From positions 248,001-312,000 of the forward strand of contig NZ_MJLT01000034.1 of the NCBI RefSeq assembly GCF_001766675.1: a stretch of 64,000 nt of DNA, given 5' to 3'. The translations under genes and the position numbers were made by a program. Source of the DNA: Arthrobacter sp. SW1 (lineage in GTDB: Bacteria > Actinomycetota > Actinomycetes > Actinomycetales > Micrococcaceae). A model generated the notes under the pieces. It searched no databases. It saw only the letters and a program-made list of their open reading frames with translations, and was not told the origin of the DNA. This document shows, in pieces, positions 8,247 through 18,450 of the stretch; the stretch's first letter is position 1, and each line of letters begins with the position of its first letter.

Positions 8247-9152
8247 ATGAGCACCACCACCAGCTCCGCCACCCCGCTCCGGCTCCTTGCGGTCCATGCC
8301 CACCCGGACGACGAATCGAGCAAGGGCGCAGCAACGATGGCGATGTACGCCGCGTCAGGCGTCGAGGTCATGGTGGCAACCTGCACCGATGGTTCCCGCG
8401 GCGACATCCAGAACCCGGGCATGGAGGACGCCCCGCATCCCAAACGGGACATGGCAGGCGCGCGCCGCCTGGAAATGGACGCCGCTGCAAAGGTCCTGGG
8501 TATCCGCCAGCAGTGGCTCGGCTTCGTGGACTCGGGCCTGCCCGAGGGCGATCCGATGCCGCCGCTGCCGGACGGTTGCTTTGCGCTGCAGCCGCTCGAG
8601 CGCGCCGCCGCACCGCTGGTCCGCCTGGTCCGTGATTTCAAGCCGCACGTCATCCTCAGCTACGACGAGAACGGCGGCTACCCGCACCCGGACCACATCA
8701 TGGCGCACAAGGTAGCGGTGGAGGCCTACCATGCCGCGGGCGATCCCGGGCGCTACCCGGGAACCGGCGAGGCCTGGACTCCCAGCAAGCTCTACTATGA
8801 CCGTGCCTTCAGTCCCGAACGCTTCCGCGCCCTGCACTTCGCGCTGGAAGAAGCCGGCCTGCAGTCGCCGTACGCCGCCCGCCTTGCGGCCTGGCTGGAA
8901 GCCGACGCCGAAGGGCATACCCCGCCGGTGCCCGCACACCAGACCACAACGCAGGTGGACTGCGGCGACTACTTCGAAAAGCGGGATGACGCCCTCCGCG
9001 CCCACCGCACACAGATCGATCCCGATGGCTTTTTCTTCGCCGTGTCCCCGGAGTTGCAGCGGAAGGTCTGGCCGTGGGAGGACTACACCCTGGTGCATTC
9101 CCGGGTGCAGGTGGAGCTGCCTGAAAAGGACCTCTTCGCAGGGCTAAGATAG
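8247..9152 (+). CDS. mca: Mycothiol conjugate amidase
   Basis: Mca (301 aa) is a zinc amidase that cleaves mycothiol S-conjugates, releasing mercapturic acids for export and recycling GlcN-inositol; it acts in the cytosol. The zinc motif of the MshB/Mca family appears as HAHPDDES (His19, Asp21, Asp22), with the later ligand region YPHPDHIMAH. Length and C-terminus favour Mca over the deacetylase MshB. The ATG at 8247 gives the expected N-terminus; a longer upstream reading is arginine-rich and unlike the family. Its presence implies that the host makes mycothiol, an actinobacterial trait. Confidence 0.94.
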   Translation: MSTTTSSATPLRLLAVHAHPDDESSKGAATMAMYAASGVEVMVATCTDGSRGDIQNPGMEDAPHPKRDMAGARRLEMDAAAKVLGIRQQWLGFVDSGLPEGDPMPPLPDGCFALQPLERAAAPLVRLVRDFKPHVILSYDENGGYPHPDHIMAHKVAVEAYHAAGDPGRYPGTGEAWTPSKLYYDRAFSPERFRALHFALEEAGLQSPYAARLAAWLEADAEGHTPPVPAHQTTTQVDCGDYFEKRDDALRAHRTQIDPDGFFFAVSPELQRKVWPWEDYTLVHSRVQVELPEKDLFAGLR

Positions 9153-9163
9153 AAGGTGCCCGG

Positions 9164-9188
9164 CGATTTCTATCAGATGTAGAAATCG
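9164..9188. promoter_or_regulatory. Palindrome between mca and the next gene
   Basis: Nine-base arms CGATTTCTA (9164-9172) and TAGAAATCG (9180-9188) form a perfect inverted repeat around 7 nt. It starts 12 nt after the mca stop and 50 nt before the next start codon. The arms are AT-rich compared with their surroundings. The site could be an operator for the downstream pair or a weak terminator of mca; the lack of a GC-rich stem favours a protein-binding site. Confidence 0.5.
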
Positions 9189-9237
9189 GAAGGAATCCGT
9201 CTCCGGGCAGCCAGCACTCCCATAGAAGGTTTGAACC

Positions 9238-9481
9238 GTGCACCACTTGCTCCTCGTCCTGGCCACGACTCCGGCGCCTTCGCCGTCTCCGTCCCTGCGC
9301 CCGGGCCTCTCGGAGGACCAGGTGACGCCGGGAACCCTGGGCTTCATCATGACCGCGTTCTTCGTGGTGGCCACCACCCTGCTGATCGTGGACATGGTCC
9401 GCCGCATCCGCCGCGTCCGCTACCGCGCCCAGGTCGAGGAAGCACGCCTGGCCGCAGAGGGCGGCGCCGATCCCGAAGCTG

Positions 9482-9510
<29 letters not shown>
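9238..9510 (+). CDS. Small single-pass membrane protein
   Basis: This 90-aa protein has a proline/serine-rich N-terminus, one clear membrane helix (LGFIMTAFFVVATTLLIVDMV, about residues 34-54), a basic stop-transfer stretch RRIRRVRYRAQ and an acidic, alanine-rich tail. The GTG start follows GAAGG. No known domain is recognised. It overlaps the start of the DUF255 gene by 29 bp, so they are co-transcribed and probably translationally coupled. A small protein occupies the same place in M. tuberculosis (Rv1083, recalled), which suggests a conserved partner of the downstream protein. Confidence 0.75.
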
Positions 9511-11692
<2,182 letters not shown>

Positions 11693-11701
11693 CCTTGAGG
11701 C

Positions 11702-11977
11702 ATGGCTGAAGAAAGCTCCGGCGTCGAACGATTCCTGCGCAAGGACGGCAGGATCGACAGGTACCCCAGGAAGCAGGACGCTCGGCGCCTGCTGCTGGAG
11801 TGGGTGGCCGGAAAGGTCCTGAAGCACGGCGAGCGGCTCGATGAGCGCAGCTTCAACGAGCGGCTGTCGGAGTACAGCGACGACTATGTGATGCTGCGCC
11901 GCTACCTGGTGGATGCGCAGCTGGTGGAACGTACGCCGGATGGATCGGCGTACTTCCTGCCGCGCAGCGGGGAGTGA
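11702..11977 (+). CDS. DUF2087 domain protein
   Basis: This 91-aa soluble protein fits DUF2087. It has the typical order of a charged start, RIDRYPRKQDARRLLLEWVA, then FNERLSEYSDDYVMLRRYLVDAQLVERTPDG. The pattern resembles a small winged-helix-like domain seen at the end of some regulators. Its molecular role is unknown. It begins 9 nt after the DUF255 gene and could be the last gene of that unit. It ends 19 nt before the convergent haemolysin III homologue. Confidence 0.8.
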   Translation: MAEESSGVERFLRKDGRIDRYPRKQDARRLLLEWVAGKVLKHGERLDERSFNERLSEYSDDYVMLRRYLVDAQLVERTPDGSAYFLPRSGE

Positions 11978-11996
11978 CGCCAGCGCAAGTGCGACG

Positions 11997-12638
11997 CTAG
12001 CGCAGCACGGCGATCATGATCGCGATGAAGTGCGCTGCGAAGCCGAACACCGTGAACACGTGGAAGAGTTCGTGGAAGCCGAAGACGCCGGGACGGAAGT
12101 TCGGCGCCTTGAGCCCGTAGAACACGGCACCCGCAATATAGAACGCCCCGCCCACGCAGATCAGCACCGCGGCTGGCACGCTGGCCGCGAAGAACTGTGG
12201 CAGGAAGAACAGCGCCGCGCAGCCTAGCGCGACGTAGATGGGCACGTAGAGCCAGCGCGGGGCATGCGTCCACAGCACGCGGAAGAGTACTCCCAGGACC
12301 GCTCCGGTCCAGATCAGCCAGAGCAGCAGCACGGTTGTCGGCCGTTCGAGCAGTGACCAGGCGAGCGGCGTGTAGCTGCCGGCGATGACCAGCATGATGT
12401 TGCTGTGGTCCAGCCGTTTGAGCAGCATTCGTGCCTTGTCCTGCCAGTTTCCGCGGTGGTAGACGGCGGAAACGCCGAACAGCAGCGCGCCCGTGACTGC
12501 GTAGATGGCCGAGGCAATCTTCCGGTCCGGGGTTGGCGCCAGCACGACCAGGACAACCCCCGCGGCCACGGCGAACGGGGCAGCGACGGCGTGGATCCAG
12601 CCGCGCCAGGCGGGCTTGGCCAAGAGAAGGTCCGACAT
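11997..12638 (-). CDS. Haemolysin III / PAQR family membrane protein
   Basis: This 213-aa seven-helix membrane protein belongs to the PAQR/haemolysin III family. Conserved features are SAVYHRGNW, the LDHSNIMLVIAGSYTPL block and the late GFHELFHVFTVFGFAAHF, whose histidines form the metal site in this superfamily. Bacterial members are linked to membrane homeostasis; haemolytic activity is generally not demonstrated. It is divergent from the Z-prenyl synthase, the same pairing as Rv1085c-Rv1086 in M. tuberculosis. That conservation hints at shared involvement in membrane or prenyl-lipid physiology. Confidence 0.92.
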   Translation of the reverse strand: MSDLLLAKPAWRGWIHAVAAPFAVAAGVVLVVLAPTPDRKIASAIYAVTGALLFGVSAVYHRGNWQDKARMLLKRLDHSNIMLVIAGSYTPLAWSLLERPTTVLLLWLIWTGAVLGVLFRVLWTHAPRWLYVPIYVALGCAALFFLPQFFAASVPAAVLICVGGAFYIAGAVFYGLKAPNFRPGVFGFHELFHVFTVFGFAAHFIAIMIAVLR

Positions 12639-12803
12639 TGTTAAAGCGTAAGCTACGTTCCGGTAGGTTACCAGCGGGTAACTTCCTTCATGGGTGCTTA
12701 CGGCCGTCCATGCATCTCCATCGGCGCCGGGGACGGTAGCCTAGGTGATGCACCCGCGGCGCCTGCCCGGGTGCTTGAGCGACGCGTGATCGAAGGAAGT
12801 CAG

Positions 12804-13577
12804 GTGAACATCCGGATGGAATTGCCCGGTATTCTCTACGGCTTCTACGAACGCAAACTCCTGCGCTCCCTCGAAACAGACAAGATCCCGCGCCACATCG
12901 GCGTCATGGTGGACGGCAACCGCCGCTGGGCCCGCCAGTTCAACGCCCCCACCAGCGAAGGGCACCAGGCCGGTGCGGATAAGATCCACGAGTTCCTCGG
13001 CTGGTGCCAGGAACTCGGCGTCAAAGTTGTCACGCTGTACATGCTCTCCACGGACAACATGAGCCGCTCCGGCGAAGAGCTGGACCTGCTCATGGGGATC
13101 ATCGCAAACACCATGGACCGCCTCGACGAAGCGCCGGACATCTCCGTCCACGCCCTCGGCGCGCCGGAGCTGCTGCCGGACTATCTCGCCGAGCGGCTCA
13201 ACAAACTCACCGCCCGCACGCCGGTGCGCGAAAAGCTGCACGTCAATGTCGCCGTCGGGTACGGCGGCCGCCGCGAGATCGTCGACGCCGTCCGCGGGCT
13301 GCTGCAGGACGCCGTCGCCAACGGGCGGGACATGGCGGAGGTCGCGGACACCCTGTCCGTCGACGACATCTCCCGCTTCCTCTATACCCGCGGCCAGCCG
13401 GACCCGGACCTCGTCATCCGCACCTCCGGGGAGCAGCGGCTCTCCGGCTTCCTCATGTGGCAAAGCGCCTACAGCGAGTTCTACTTCTGTGAGGCCCTGT
13501 GGCCGGCCTTCCGCAAGATCGATTTCCTGCGGGCCCTGCGCGACTACGCGGGCCGGCAGCGGCGCTTCGGCACCTGA
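12804..13577 (+). CDS. Cis-prenyltransferase (isoprenyl transferase; short-chain Z-FPP synthase type)
   Basis: This 257-aa enzyme extends an allylic diphosphate with isopentenyl diphosphate in cis, supplying precursors of the polyprenyl carrier for cell wall assembly. The catalytic aspartate lies in GVMVDGNRRWAR (Asp37). The C-terminal conserved block is present: DLVIRTSGEQRLSGF and YSEFYFCEALWP. The GTG at 12804 follows GAAGGAAG with normal spacing; an upstream ATG would add 38 unrelated residues. Pairing with the haemolysin III homologue suggests the orthologue of Rv1086, a short-chain (farnesyl) synthase, rather than the long-chain UppS. Product length cannot be read directly from the sequence. 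Confidence 0.92.
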   Translation: MNIRMELPGILYGFYERKLLRSLETDKIPRHIGVMVDGNRRWARQFNAPTSEGHQAGADKIHEFLGWCQELGVKVVTLYMLSTDNMSRSGEELDLLMGIIANTMDRLDEAPDISVHALGAPELLPDYLAERLNKLTARTPVREKLHVNVAVGYGGRREIVDAVRGLLQDAVANGRDMAEVADTLSVDDISRFLYTRGQPDPDLVIRTSGEQRLSGFLMWQSAYSEFYFCEALWPAFRKIDFLRALRDYAGRQRRFGT

Positions 13578-13612
13578 CTCCGGCACCTGGAATCACGACG
13601 GCGGTGGGCGCC

Positions 13613-13634
13613 GTTCACATTAAGTTCACATCGC
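13613..13634 (+). promoter_or_regulatory. PHO-box-like 11-nt tandem repeat upstream of phoH2
   Basis: Two adjacent 11-nt units, GTTCACATTAA (13613-13623) and GTTCACATCGC (13624-13634), share their first eight bases. Abutting 11-nt direct repeats starting GTTCAC are the form of the Streptomyces PhoP PHO box. The site lies about 100 nt before the leader ORF and 205 nt before phoH2. Phosphate control of this gene is therefore plausible but inferred by similarity to another genus. Confidence 0.55.
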
Positions 13635-13736
13635 GGACATGCGAATCGCCGCTGTTTGTCACCGGAAATGAAGTGTGCCGGATTTACGTTAATCCCATCA
13701 GCAGGCAAACCGCCCGCTGATCGGGGAGGCCAGTAG

Positions 13737-13808
13737 ATGGAGCGACACATCGCACCACATACGTGGAGGGCCGAGCCCGGCCGTCCGGCCGAGCCGCCTC
13801 ACGAATAA
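13737..13808 (+). CDS. Candidate 23-aa leader peptide upstream of phoH2
   Basis: An ATG preceded by GGGGAGG at 13723-13729, with 7-nt spacing, opens 23 codons ending in TAA 30 nt before the phoH2 start. The peptide begins MERHIAPHTW and is rich in Pro, Arg, Glu and His. The 3' half of the frame lies inside an imperfect hairpin (13763-13802). The quality of the ribosome binding site is the main support; coding potential cannot be judged at this length. M. tuberculosis phoH2 also has a small upstream gene (phoAT), but this frame does not overlap phoH2 and I see no similarity I can vouch for. Confidence 0.4.
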   Translation: MERHIAPHTWRAEPGRPAEPPHE

Positions 13809-13825
13809 GCCGGGCGAACGCCCGG
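13763..13825 (+). promoter_or_regulatory. Two RNA hairpins in the phoH2 leader
   Basis: The first hairpin (13763-13802) has an outer six pairs (GTG-AGG with CCT-CAC, one bulged G), an internal loop and an inner GC stem around GTCC. The second (13810-13815 with 13820-13825) is a six-pair GC stem with a GAAC loop. It ends five bases before the phoH2 Shine-Dalgarno GGAG at 13830. Their position between the small reading frame and phoH2 suggests translational or attenuation control. Confidence 0.4.
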
Positions 13826-13838
13826 GGCTGGAGTCGAT

Positions 13839-15236
13839 GTGGCTATTTCTGAGCAACTGCCCGTAATCGTTTCCGACGGGGAAAGTGCAGCTACCTCTCG
13901 CAGCAAGCGGAGCCCCAAAGCCAAAGCTCCGCGGGCCGGCAAAGCAGCCGGCCGAAGCTATGTGATTGATACGTCCGTCCTGCTCTCCGATCCCCGCGCG
14001 TTGCTGCGCTTCGCAGAGCACGAGGTGATCGTCCCGATCGTGGTCATCACCGAACTCGAAGGAAAGCGCCACGACCCCGAGCTGGGCTACTTTGCCCGCA
14101 AGGCCCTGCGGCTCCTCGACGACCTCCGGATCGAACACGGCGGACTCAACACACCCATCCCGATCGGCAGCGACGGCGGCACCCTCCGCGTGGAAATGAA
14201 CCACATCTCCACCGAAGTGCTGCCCGCCGGATTCCGCGGCGCGGACAACGACAGCCGCATCCTCGCCGTCGCCAAGAACCTGGCCAACGAAGGCCGCAAC
14301 GTCACCGTGGTCTCCAAGGACCTGCCGATGCGCGTCAAAGCCTCCGCCATGGGCTTGCTCGCCGACGAATACCGCAACGAGCTCGTCAAGGACTCCGGCT
14401 GGACCGGCATGGCTGAAGTGGAAGCCACCGAAGAGGAAATCGGCACCCTCTACGGCCACGAACCGGTCTTCATCCCCGCCGCGGCCGAACTCCCCGTCAA
14501 CACCGGCCTGGTGCTGCTCTCCAACCGCGGCTCGGCACTCGGCCGGGTGGGCGCCGACAAGCAGGTGCGCCTCGTCAAGGGCGACCGCGACGTCTTCGGC
14601 CTGCACGGACGCTCCGCCGAACAGCGCCTCGCCATCGACATGCTCATGGACCCGTCCGTCGGTATCGTCTCCATCGGCGGCCGGGCAGGCACCGGCAAGT
14701 CCGCCCTCGCCCTCTGTGCCGGACTCGAAGCCGTCCTGGAACGCCGCGAACACCGCAAGGTCATCGTCTTCCGCCCGCTCTACGCGGTCGGCGGCCAGGA
14801 ACTCGGCTACCTGCCCGGCAGCGAATCTGAAAAAATGAACCCCTGGGCGCAGGCGGTCTTCGACACCCTCGGTGCCTTGGTTTCGCAGGAAGTCGTCGAG
14901 GAAGTCATGGACCGCGGCATGCTCGAAGTCCTGCCTCTCACCCACATCCGCGGACGCTCGTTGCACGACGCCTTCGTGATCGTGGACGAGGCCCAGTCCC
15001 TCGAGAAGAACGTCCTGCTGACCGTCATGAGCCGCATCGGCCAGAACTCCAAGATCGTCCTCACCCACGACGTCGCCCAGCGCGACAACCTCCGGGTCGG
15101 ACGGCACGACGGCGTGGCCGCCGTCGTCGAAACCCTCAAAGGACACCCGCTCTTCGGCCACATCACCCTGACCCGCTCCGAACGCTCGCCGATCGCTGCT
15201 CTGGTGACGGAGCTGCTGGAGGGGGCGGAGATTTAA
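13839..15236 (+). CDS. phoH2: PIN-PhoH fusion protein (PhoH2)
   Basis: This 465-aa protein joins an N-terminal PIN nuclease domain to a C-terminal PhoH ATPase; mycobacterial PhoH2 unwinds and cleaves RNA. The PIN domain starts at about residue 40 ([13 protein letters not shown], acidic residue Asp44, then [10 protein letters not shown]). The PhoH part has a Walker A motif GRAGTGKS near residue 280 and a Walker B VIVDEAQS near 380. The GTG start follows GGAG at 13830-13833; an overlapping ATG is out of frame. The leader holds a PHO-box-like repeat, a small reading frame and two hairpins. In M. tuberculosis the equivalent gene is Rv1095, in the same chromosomal neighbourhood. Confidence 0.93.
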   Translation: MAISEQLPVIVSDGESAATSRSKRSPKAKAPRAGKAAGRSYVIDTSVLLSDPRALLRFAEHEVIVPIVVITELEGKRHDPELGYFARKALRLLDDLRIEHGGLNTPIPIGSDGGTLRVEMNHISTEVLPAGFRGADNDSRILAVAKNLANEGRNVTVVSKDLPMRVKASAMGLLADEYRNELVKDSGWTGMAEVEATEEEIGTLYGHEPVFIPAAAELPVNTGLVLLSNRGSALGRVGADKQVRLVKGDRDVFGLHGRSAEQRLAIDMLMDPSVGIVSIGGRAGTGKSALALCAGLEAVLERREHRKVIVFRPLYAVGGQELGYLPGSESEKMNPWAQAVFDTLGALVSQEVVEEVMDRGMLEVLPLTHIRGRSLHDAFVIVDEAQSLEKNVLLTVMSRIGQNSKIVLTHDVAQRDNLRVGRHDGVAAVVETLKGHPLFGHITLTRSERSPIAALVTELLEGAEI

Positions 15237-15264
15237 CGCTGATGCGTTAATTCGCTGGACACGG

Positions 15265-15295
15265 CGGCGCGGCACCTGCTTTGGGTGCCGCGCCG
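15265..15295. terminator. Terminator downstream of phoH2
   Basis: A 12-bp GC stem (15265-15276 with 15284-15295) closes a 7-nt loop, 28 nt after the phoH2 stop. The next gene is convergent. About 150 bp of sequence follow it before that gene's end, in which I see no further feature. Confidence 0.8.
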
Positions 15296-15444
15296 TTGCT
15301 GGGTTCGACGGGAGACGGCCCTTCGCCGTCGCTTAGACACGTCGCATAAGGACCCCTTCGGTCGCTGGGCGACCTCTGTGATCCGATGCGCCGCGATGCG
15401 CTCCTCTGCGAAGGACCGCCGTCCCGTCTCGTGCGAATGTCGCC

Positions 15445-16104
15445 TTACCGCTGCTGTTGCTCCAGCCCCAGGAATTTCGCCCAGGGTTCGTGGCCTTCGA
15501 CCTTCAGGGTCCAGTCGGGGCGTTTGAAGGCGTCCTTGGTGAGCCGGACGCGTTGGACTTCTTCGGCTTCCGGGCCCCAGTTGGTGCGGTAGCTGCCGTT
15601 CAGTTCGTAGCCGAGGGAGCGGGAAACGCCCAGGGACTTTTCGTTCCAGGCGGCGGCTTCGGATTCGGCGACGTCCGCGCCGAGGTAGTCGAAGGCGTAG
15701 CTGACGACGGCGGCCCGCATCTCCTTGCCGAGGCCCAGGCCTTGCGCGGACTGCTTGAGCCAGGAGCCGGTGCCGACCGTCTTCAGGACCTTGAGGTTCT
15801 TCGCGCCGATGTCCTGGCAGCCAATGATTTCGCCGTCGTGCCAGATGCCCAGCAGCAGTGTCCAGGATTCCGGGGTCGTATTGGAGCGGCAGTTCCAGTG
15901 CCAGCGGGCCATGTTCGGGCCGAGCTCCTCTGCGGGGACCTCGGTCCACGGCGTGCTGAAGGGGCTGCGGCCGGGTTCATGGATGCCGCTGCGGGCCGCG
16001 TCGAACAGGGCAGGAAGATCCGCGTCGTGGACGGACTTCAACCGCAGGCGCGGCGTGGTCAGGGTGAGGCCGAACGCCGGCCAGATGTCGGTAAGCGAGG
16101 TCAT
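15445..16104 (-). CDS. GNAT family N-acetyltransferase (RimJ/RimL type)
   Basis: This 219-aa protein resembles the RimJ/RimL branch of GNAT acetyltransferases, which move acetyl from acetyl-CoA to amines. The opening LTTPRLRLKSVHDADLPAL is typical. The acetyl-CoA loop is degenerate but recognisable as SAQGLGLGKEMR, followed by AWNEKSLGVSRSLGYEL, the usual late core. The target is not predictable from sequence. It is convergent with phoH2 across a terminator and lies 43 nt downstream of another leftward gene. Nothing in its surroundings suggests a partner. Confidence 0.87.
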   Translation of the reverse strand: MTSLTDIWPAFGLTLTTPRLRLKSVHDADLPALFDAARSGIHEPGRSPFSTPWTEVPAEELGPNMARWHWNCRSNTTPESWTLLLGIWHDGEIIGCQDIGAKNLKVLKTVGTGSWLKQSAQGLGLGKEMRAAVVSYAFDYLGADVAESEAAAWNEKSLGVSRSLGYELNGSYRTNWGPEAEEVQRVRLTKDAFKRPDWTLKVEGHEPWAKFLGLEQQQR

Positions 16105-16147
16105 TTCGAAAGCCTAGTCCCTTAGGACGGGCGCCACGCGCCGCAAA

Positions 16148-16918
16148 TCAGGCGCCGGGCTCCCAGCTGATGTGCTGCCGCACATCGCTCAGGTTCATCG
16201 ACTCGGCCAGGAACAGATCATCCAGCATGTACTCGTCCACGCCGAGGATGCGGATCCAGTGCCCGCTGCCGGCGGCGTCGCCGTCGAGCGCTTCGCTTTC
16301 CACACACACGCCGGTCCCGGCATCAATCCTCAGCCGGGTACGGCCGGGCAGGCACAACGGCATCGCCGGATCGGCAGGGGAGTAGTTCAGCCCCGGGGTC
16401 ACCACGCATTCCAGGGCGGGGCGGCCCTCATGCTCCAGCTCGAGCACCGGGCCCAGCTCCACTGGGTTGCTGTCCGGAAACTCGATCGGCACCGGCGCAT
16501 TGCCCGCCAGCTCCACGGGATCAAGGGCGGCCGCGAGACGGCCGTTCCCGAAGGAAGGTTCCCCGTACGCGGCTTCCGGCCGGCGGCGGACCAGCCCGGC
16601 GTCGTCGTACACGGGCGTCACGAGGTGCGCCGGAAGCAGCCAGGAACTGCGGCTGGACCGGACGTAAAAGCTGTCCCGGGAGTCGTTGATCCCGGTGGTG
16701 CTGTGCAGCAGGGTGCCGTCCGAGGTCTCCAGGCGCAGTGCCCCCGGCCGCCGCAACCACGCCTTGACCGTGCTCTTTTCATCGCCCGGCAGGTCCCGGT
16801 ATTCGAAGCGGAGGCTGGTCCATTTCCACGGCGAGGAGCGGCAGAGATTGCGGAAGGTGGAGGACATGTCGCGGGCGTTTCCGGCCCCGGATTCTGCACT
16901 GTAGCGCCCCATATCCAC
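16148..16918 (-). CDS. Conserved hypothetical protein, possible lipoprotein-carrier-like fold
   Basis: I do not recognise this protein (256 aa from GTG, 254 from the next ATG at 16912). It has no signal peptide or membrane segment. The stretch beginning FEYRDLPGDEKSTVKAWLRR, then LRLETSDGTLL, and later LRIDAGTGVCVESEA look like antiparallel beta strands of the kind found in LolA/RseB-like folds of actinobacterial proteins. That resemblance is weak. The start is uncertain because none of the candidates has a clear ribosome binding site. It is divergent from the prepilin peptidase (53-bp gap) and precedes the acetyltransferase gene on the same strand. Confidence 0.7.
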   Translation of the reverse strand: MDMGRYSAESGAGNARDMSSTFRNLCRSSPWKWTSLRFEYRDLPGDEKSTVKAWLRRPGALRLETSDGTLLHSTTGINDSRDSFYVRSSRSSWLLPAHLVTPVYDDAGLVRRRPEAAYGEPSFGNGRLAAALDPVELAGNAPVPIEFPDSNPVELGPVLELEHEGRPALECVVTPGLNYSPADPAMPLCLPGRTRLRIDAGTGVCVESEALDGDAAGSGHWIRILGVDEYMLDDLFLAESMNLSDVRQHISWEPGA

Positions 16919-16971
16919 ATAATACGGCCCGGCCCGAGCGGCTCCCGCGGCAAAACGGATAGCATCCGAGG

Positions 16972-17526
16972 GTGATCCGACGACTCAGCGAACTGTGGAC
17001 GGCAAGCCCTGTGGCCTTCTGGCTGCTGCTTGCCGCGTGCCTGTATTTCGCGGTGATGGCCGTCCGGCTGACGATCATCGACGTCCGCCACCACCTGCTG
17101 CCCAATCGGATCGTCTTTCCCTCGTACGGAATTGCGGGCGTGCTGCTGGCGGGTGCGGCGCTCGCCGTCGCGTTCTCCGGCGTCAAGGCCGGAATGCCCG
17201 ACGCCGGTGCAGCCCTTTTCGGGGTGCCGGTCCTAGGGATGGCGGCAGGGGGAGCCGTGCTGTGGTTGTTCTACTTCCTGCTGCGGCTGGTCTATCCGCC
17301 CGGAATGGGCTTCGGCGATGTGAAGCTGGCCGGCGTGCTGGGCCTGTACCTCGGCTACCTGGGGTGGTCGCATGTTTTCGCCGGGACGTTTGCCGCGTTC
17401 CTGTTCGGCGGCCTCTGGAGCCTGGTGGTGCTGGCCGCCCGACGCGGCACTTTGAAATCTGCCATCCCTTTCGGCCCGTTCATGCTGGCCGGCGCGGCGA
17501 CCGCCATGGTGGTGCTGCCGGCTTGA
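16972..17526 (+). CDS. A24 family prepilin peptidase, minimal (TadV/CpaA-like)
   Basis: This 184-aa integral membrane protein contains the two aspartates of the prepilin peptidase active site, in IIDVRHHLLPNRI and GMGFGDVKLAGVLG. It lacks the N-terminal methylase domain of PilD, as in the short TadV/CpaA class. These enzymes trim the leader from type IV pilins or Flp pilins at the membrane. No pilin, ATPase or secretin gene is in the window, so it acts on substrates encoded elsewhere. The GTG start lies just after a TAGCAT sequence that could be a -10 element, so the message may have a very short leader. Confidence 0.88.
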   Translation: MIRRLSELWTASPVAFWLLLAACLYFAVMAVRLTIIDVRHHLLPNRIVFPSYGIAGVLLAGAALAVAFSGVKAGMPDAGAALFGVPVLGMAAGGAVLWLFYFLLRLVYPPGMGFGDVKLAGVLGLYLGYLGWSHVFAGTFAAFLFGGLWSLVVLAARRGTLKSAIPFGPFMLAGAATAMVVLPA

Positions 17527-17584
17527 TCCGGAGAACCAGCCCGCACACTACGATGGGTGGACCCGAGAGTTGGAGGTCCCGCCG

Positions 17585-18427
17585 ATGAGAACCGTCACCT
17601 TCCCTGATGGCCGCACCGCCGCGGCCCTTGGCCAGGGAACCTGGTACATGGGTGATTCCAAGGCCGCCAGGGCCGAGGAAATCCAGGCTTTGCGTATGGG
17701 GCTCGATCTCGGCATGACACTTGTGGACACCGCGGAAATGTACGGCAACGGCGCAGCGGAAGAACTGGTCGGCGAGGCCATCGCGGGGCGGCGGGACGAG
17801 GTGTTCCTGGTCAGCAAGGTGCTCCCGTCCAATGCCAGCCGCACCGGAGTGGTAGAGGCATGCCGCCGCAGCCTCCGCCGCTTGCGGACCGACAGGTTGG
17901 ATCTCTACCTGCTCCACTGGGCCGGCCCGTATCCTCTGGAAGAAACGATTGCCGGATTCGAAAAGCTCCTTGAATCCGGGGAAATTGGCGGCTGGGGAGT
18001 GAGCAATTTCGACGAGGACGAACTCAGCGGCCTGCCGGCCGGCTACGCGCCCGGGACGGGCCGCGGTCCGCAGACGAACCAGATTCTGTACAACCTGACG
18101 CGTCGGGGCCCGGAATTCGACCTCCTGCCGTCCTCGCGTGACAGCGGTATGCCTGTGATGGCCTATTCACCCATCGAACAGGGCCGCCTGGCAGGCCACC
18201 CGGTACTCGAAAACATCGCAGCACGGCACGGGGCCAACACCGTGCAGATCGCGTTGGCCTGGGTACTCCGCCTAAACCATGTCCTCGCCATACCCAAGGC
18301 CGGCAATGCCGCACACGTCCGGGAGAACCGTGCGGCCCTCGACATCGTCCTCACCCCGGAGGACCTGGCTGAGCTGGACGCCGCCTTCGCGCCGCCACGA
18401 TCATGGCAGCCGTTGGAGATGCTGTAG
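17585..18427 (+). CDS. Aldo/keto reductase
   Basis: This 280-aa protein is an NADPH-dependent aldo/keto reductase. The catalytic tetrad can be followed in order: Asp and Tyr in MTLVDTAEMYGNG, Lys in VFLVSKVLPSNAS and His in LYLLHWAGPYPLEE. The cofactor region near the C-terminus reads AIPKAGNAAHVRENRAA. The ATG at 17585 is preceded by GGAGG at a good distance; a start five codons earlier is less likely. Substrate is unknown. It stands alone between the prepilin peptidase gene and a short convergent gene. Confidence 0.92.
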   Translation: MRTVTFPDGRTAAALGQGTWYMGDSKAARAEEIQALRMGLDLGMTLVDTAEMYGNGAAEELVGEAIAGRRDEVFLVSKVLPSNASRTGVVEACRRSLRRLRTDRLDLYLLHWAGPYPLEETIAGFEKLLESGEIGGWGVSNFDEDELSGLPAGYAPGTGRGPQTNQILYNLTRRGPEFDLLPSSRDSGMPVMAYSPIEQGRLAGHPVLENIAARHGANTVQIALAWVLRLNHVLAIPKAGNAAHVRENRAALDIVLTPEDLAELDAAFAPPRSWQPLEML

Positions 18428-18450
18428 CCGGGCCTTGAACCCGGCTGCGT

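Noticed and set aside
13600..13838. c-di-AMP (ydaO-type) riboswitch before phoH2
   Set aside because: GCCGAGCC and GGGG stretches raised the idea, but the characteristic GACAGCTAAC block and the required order of conserved pieces are missing.
15296..15444. Small gene between the phoH2 terminator and the acetyltransferase
   Set aside because: Short frames exist, but none has a ribosome binding site or a recognisable product.
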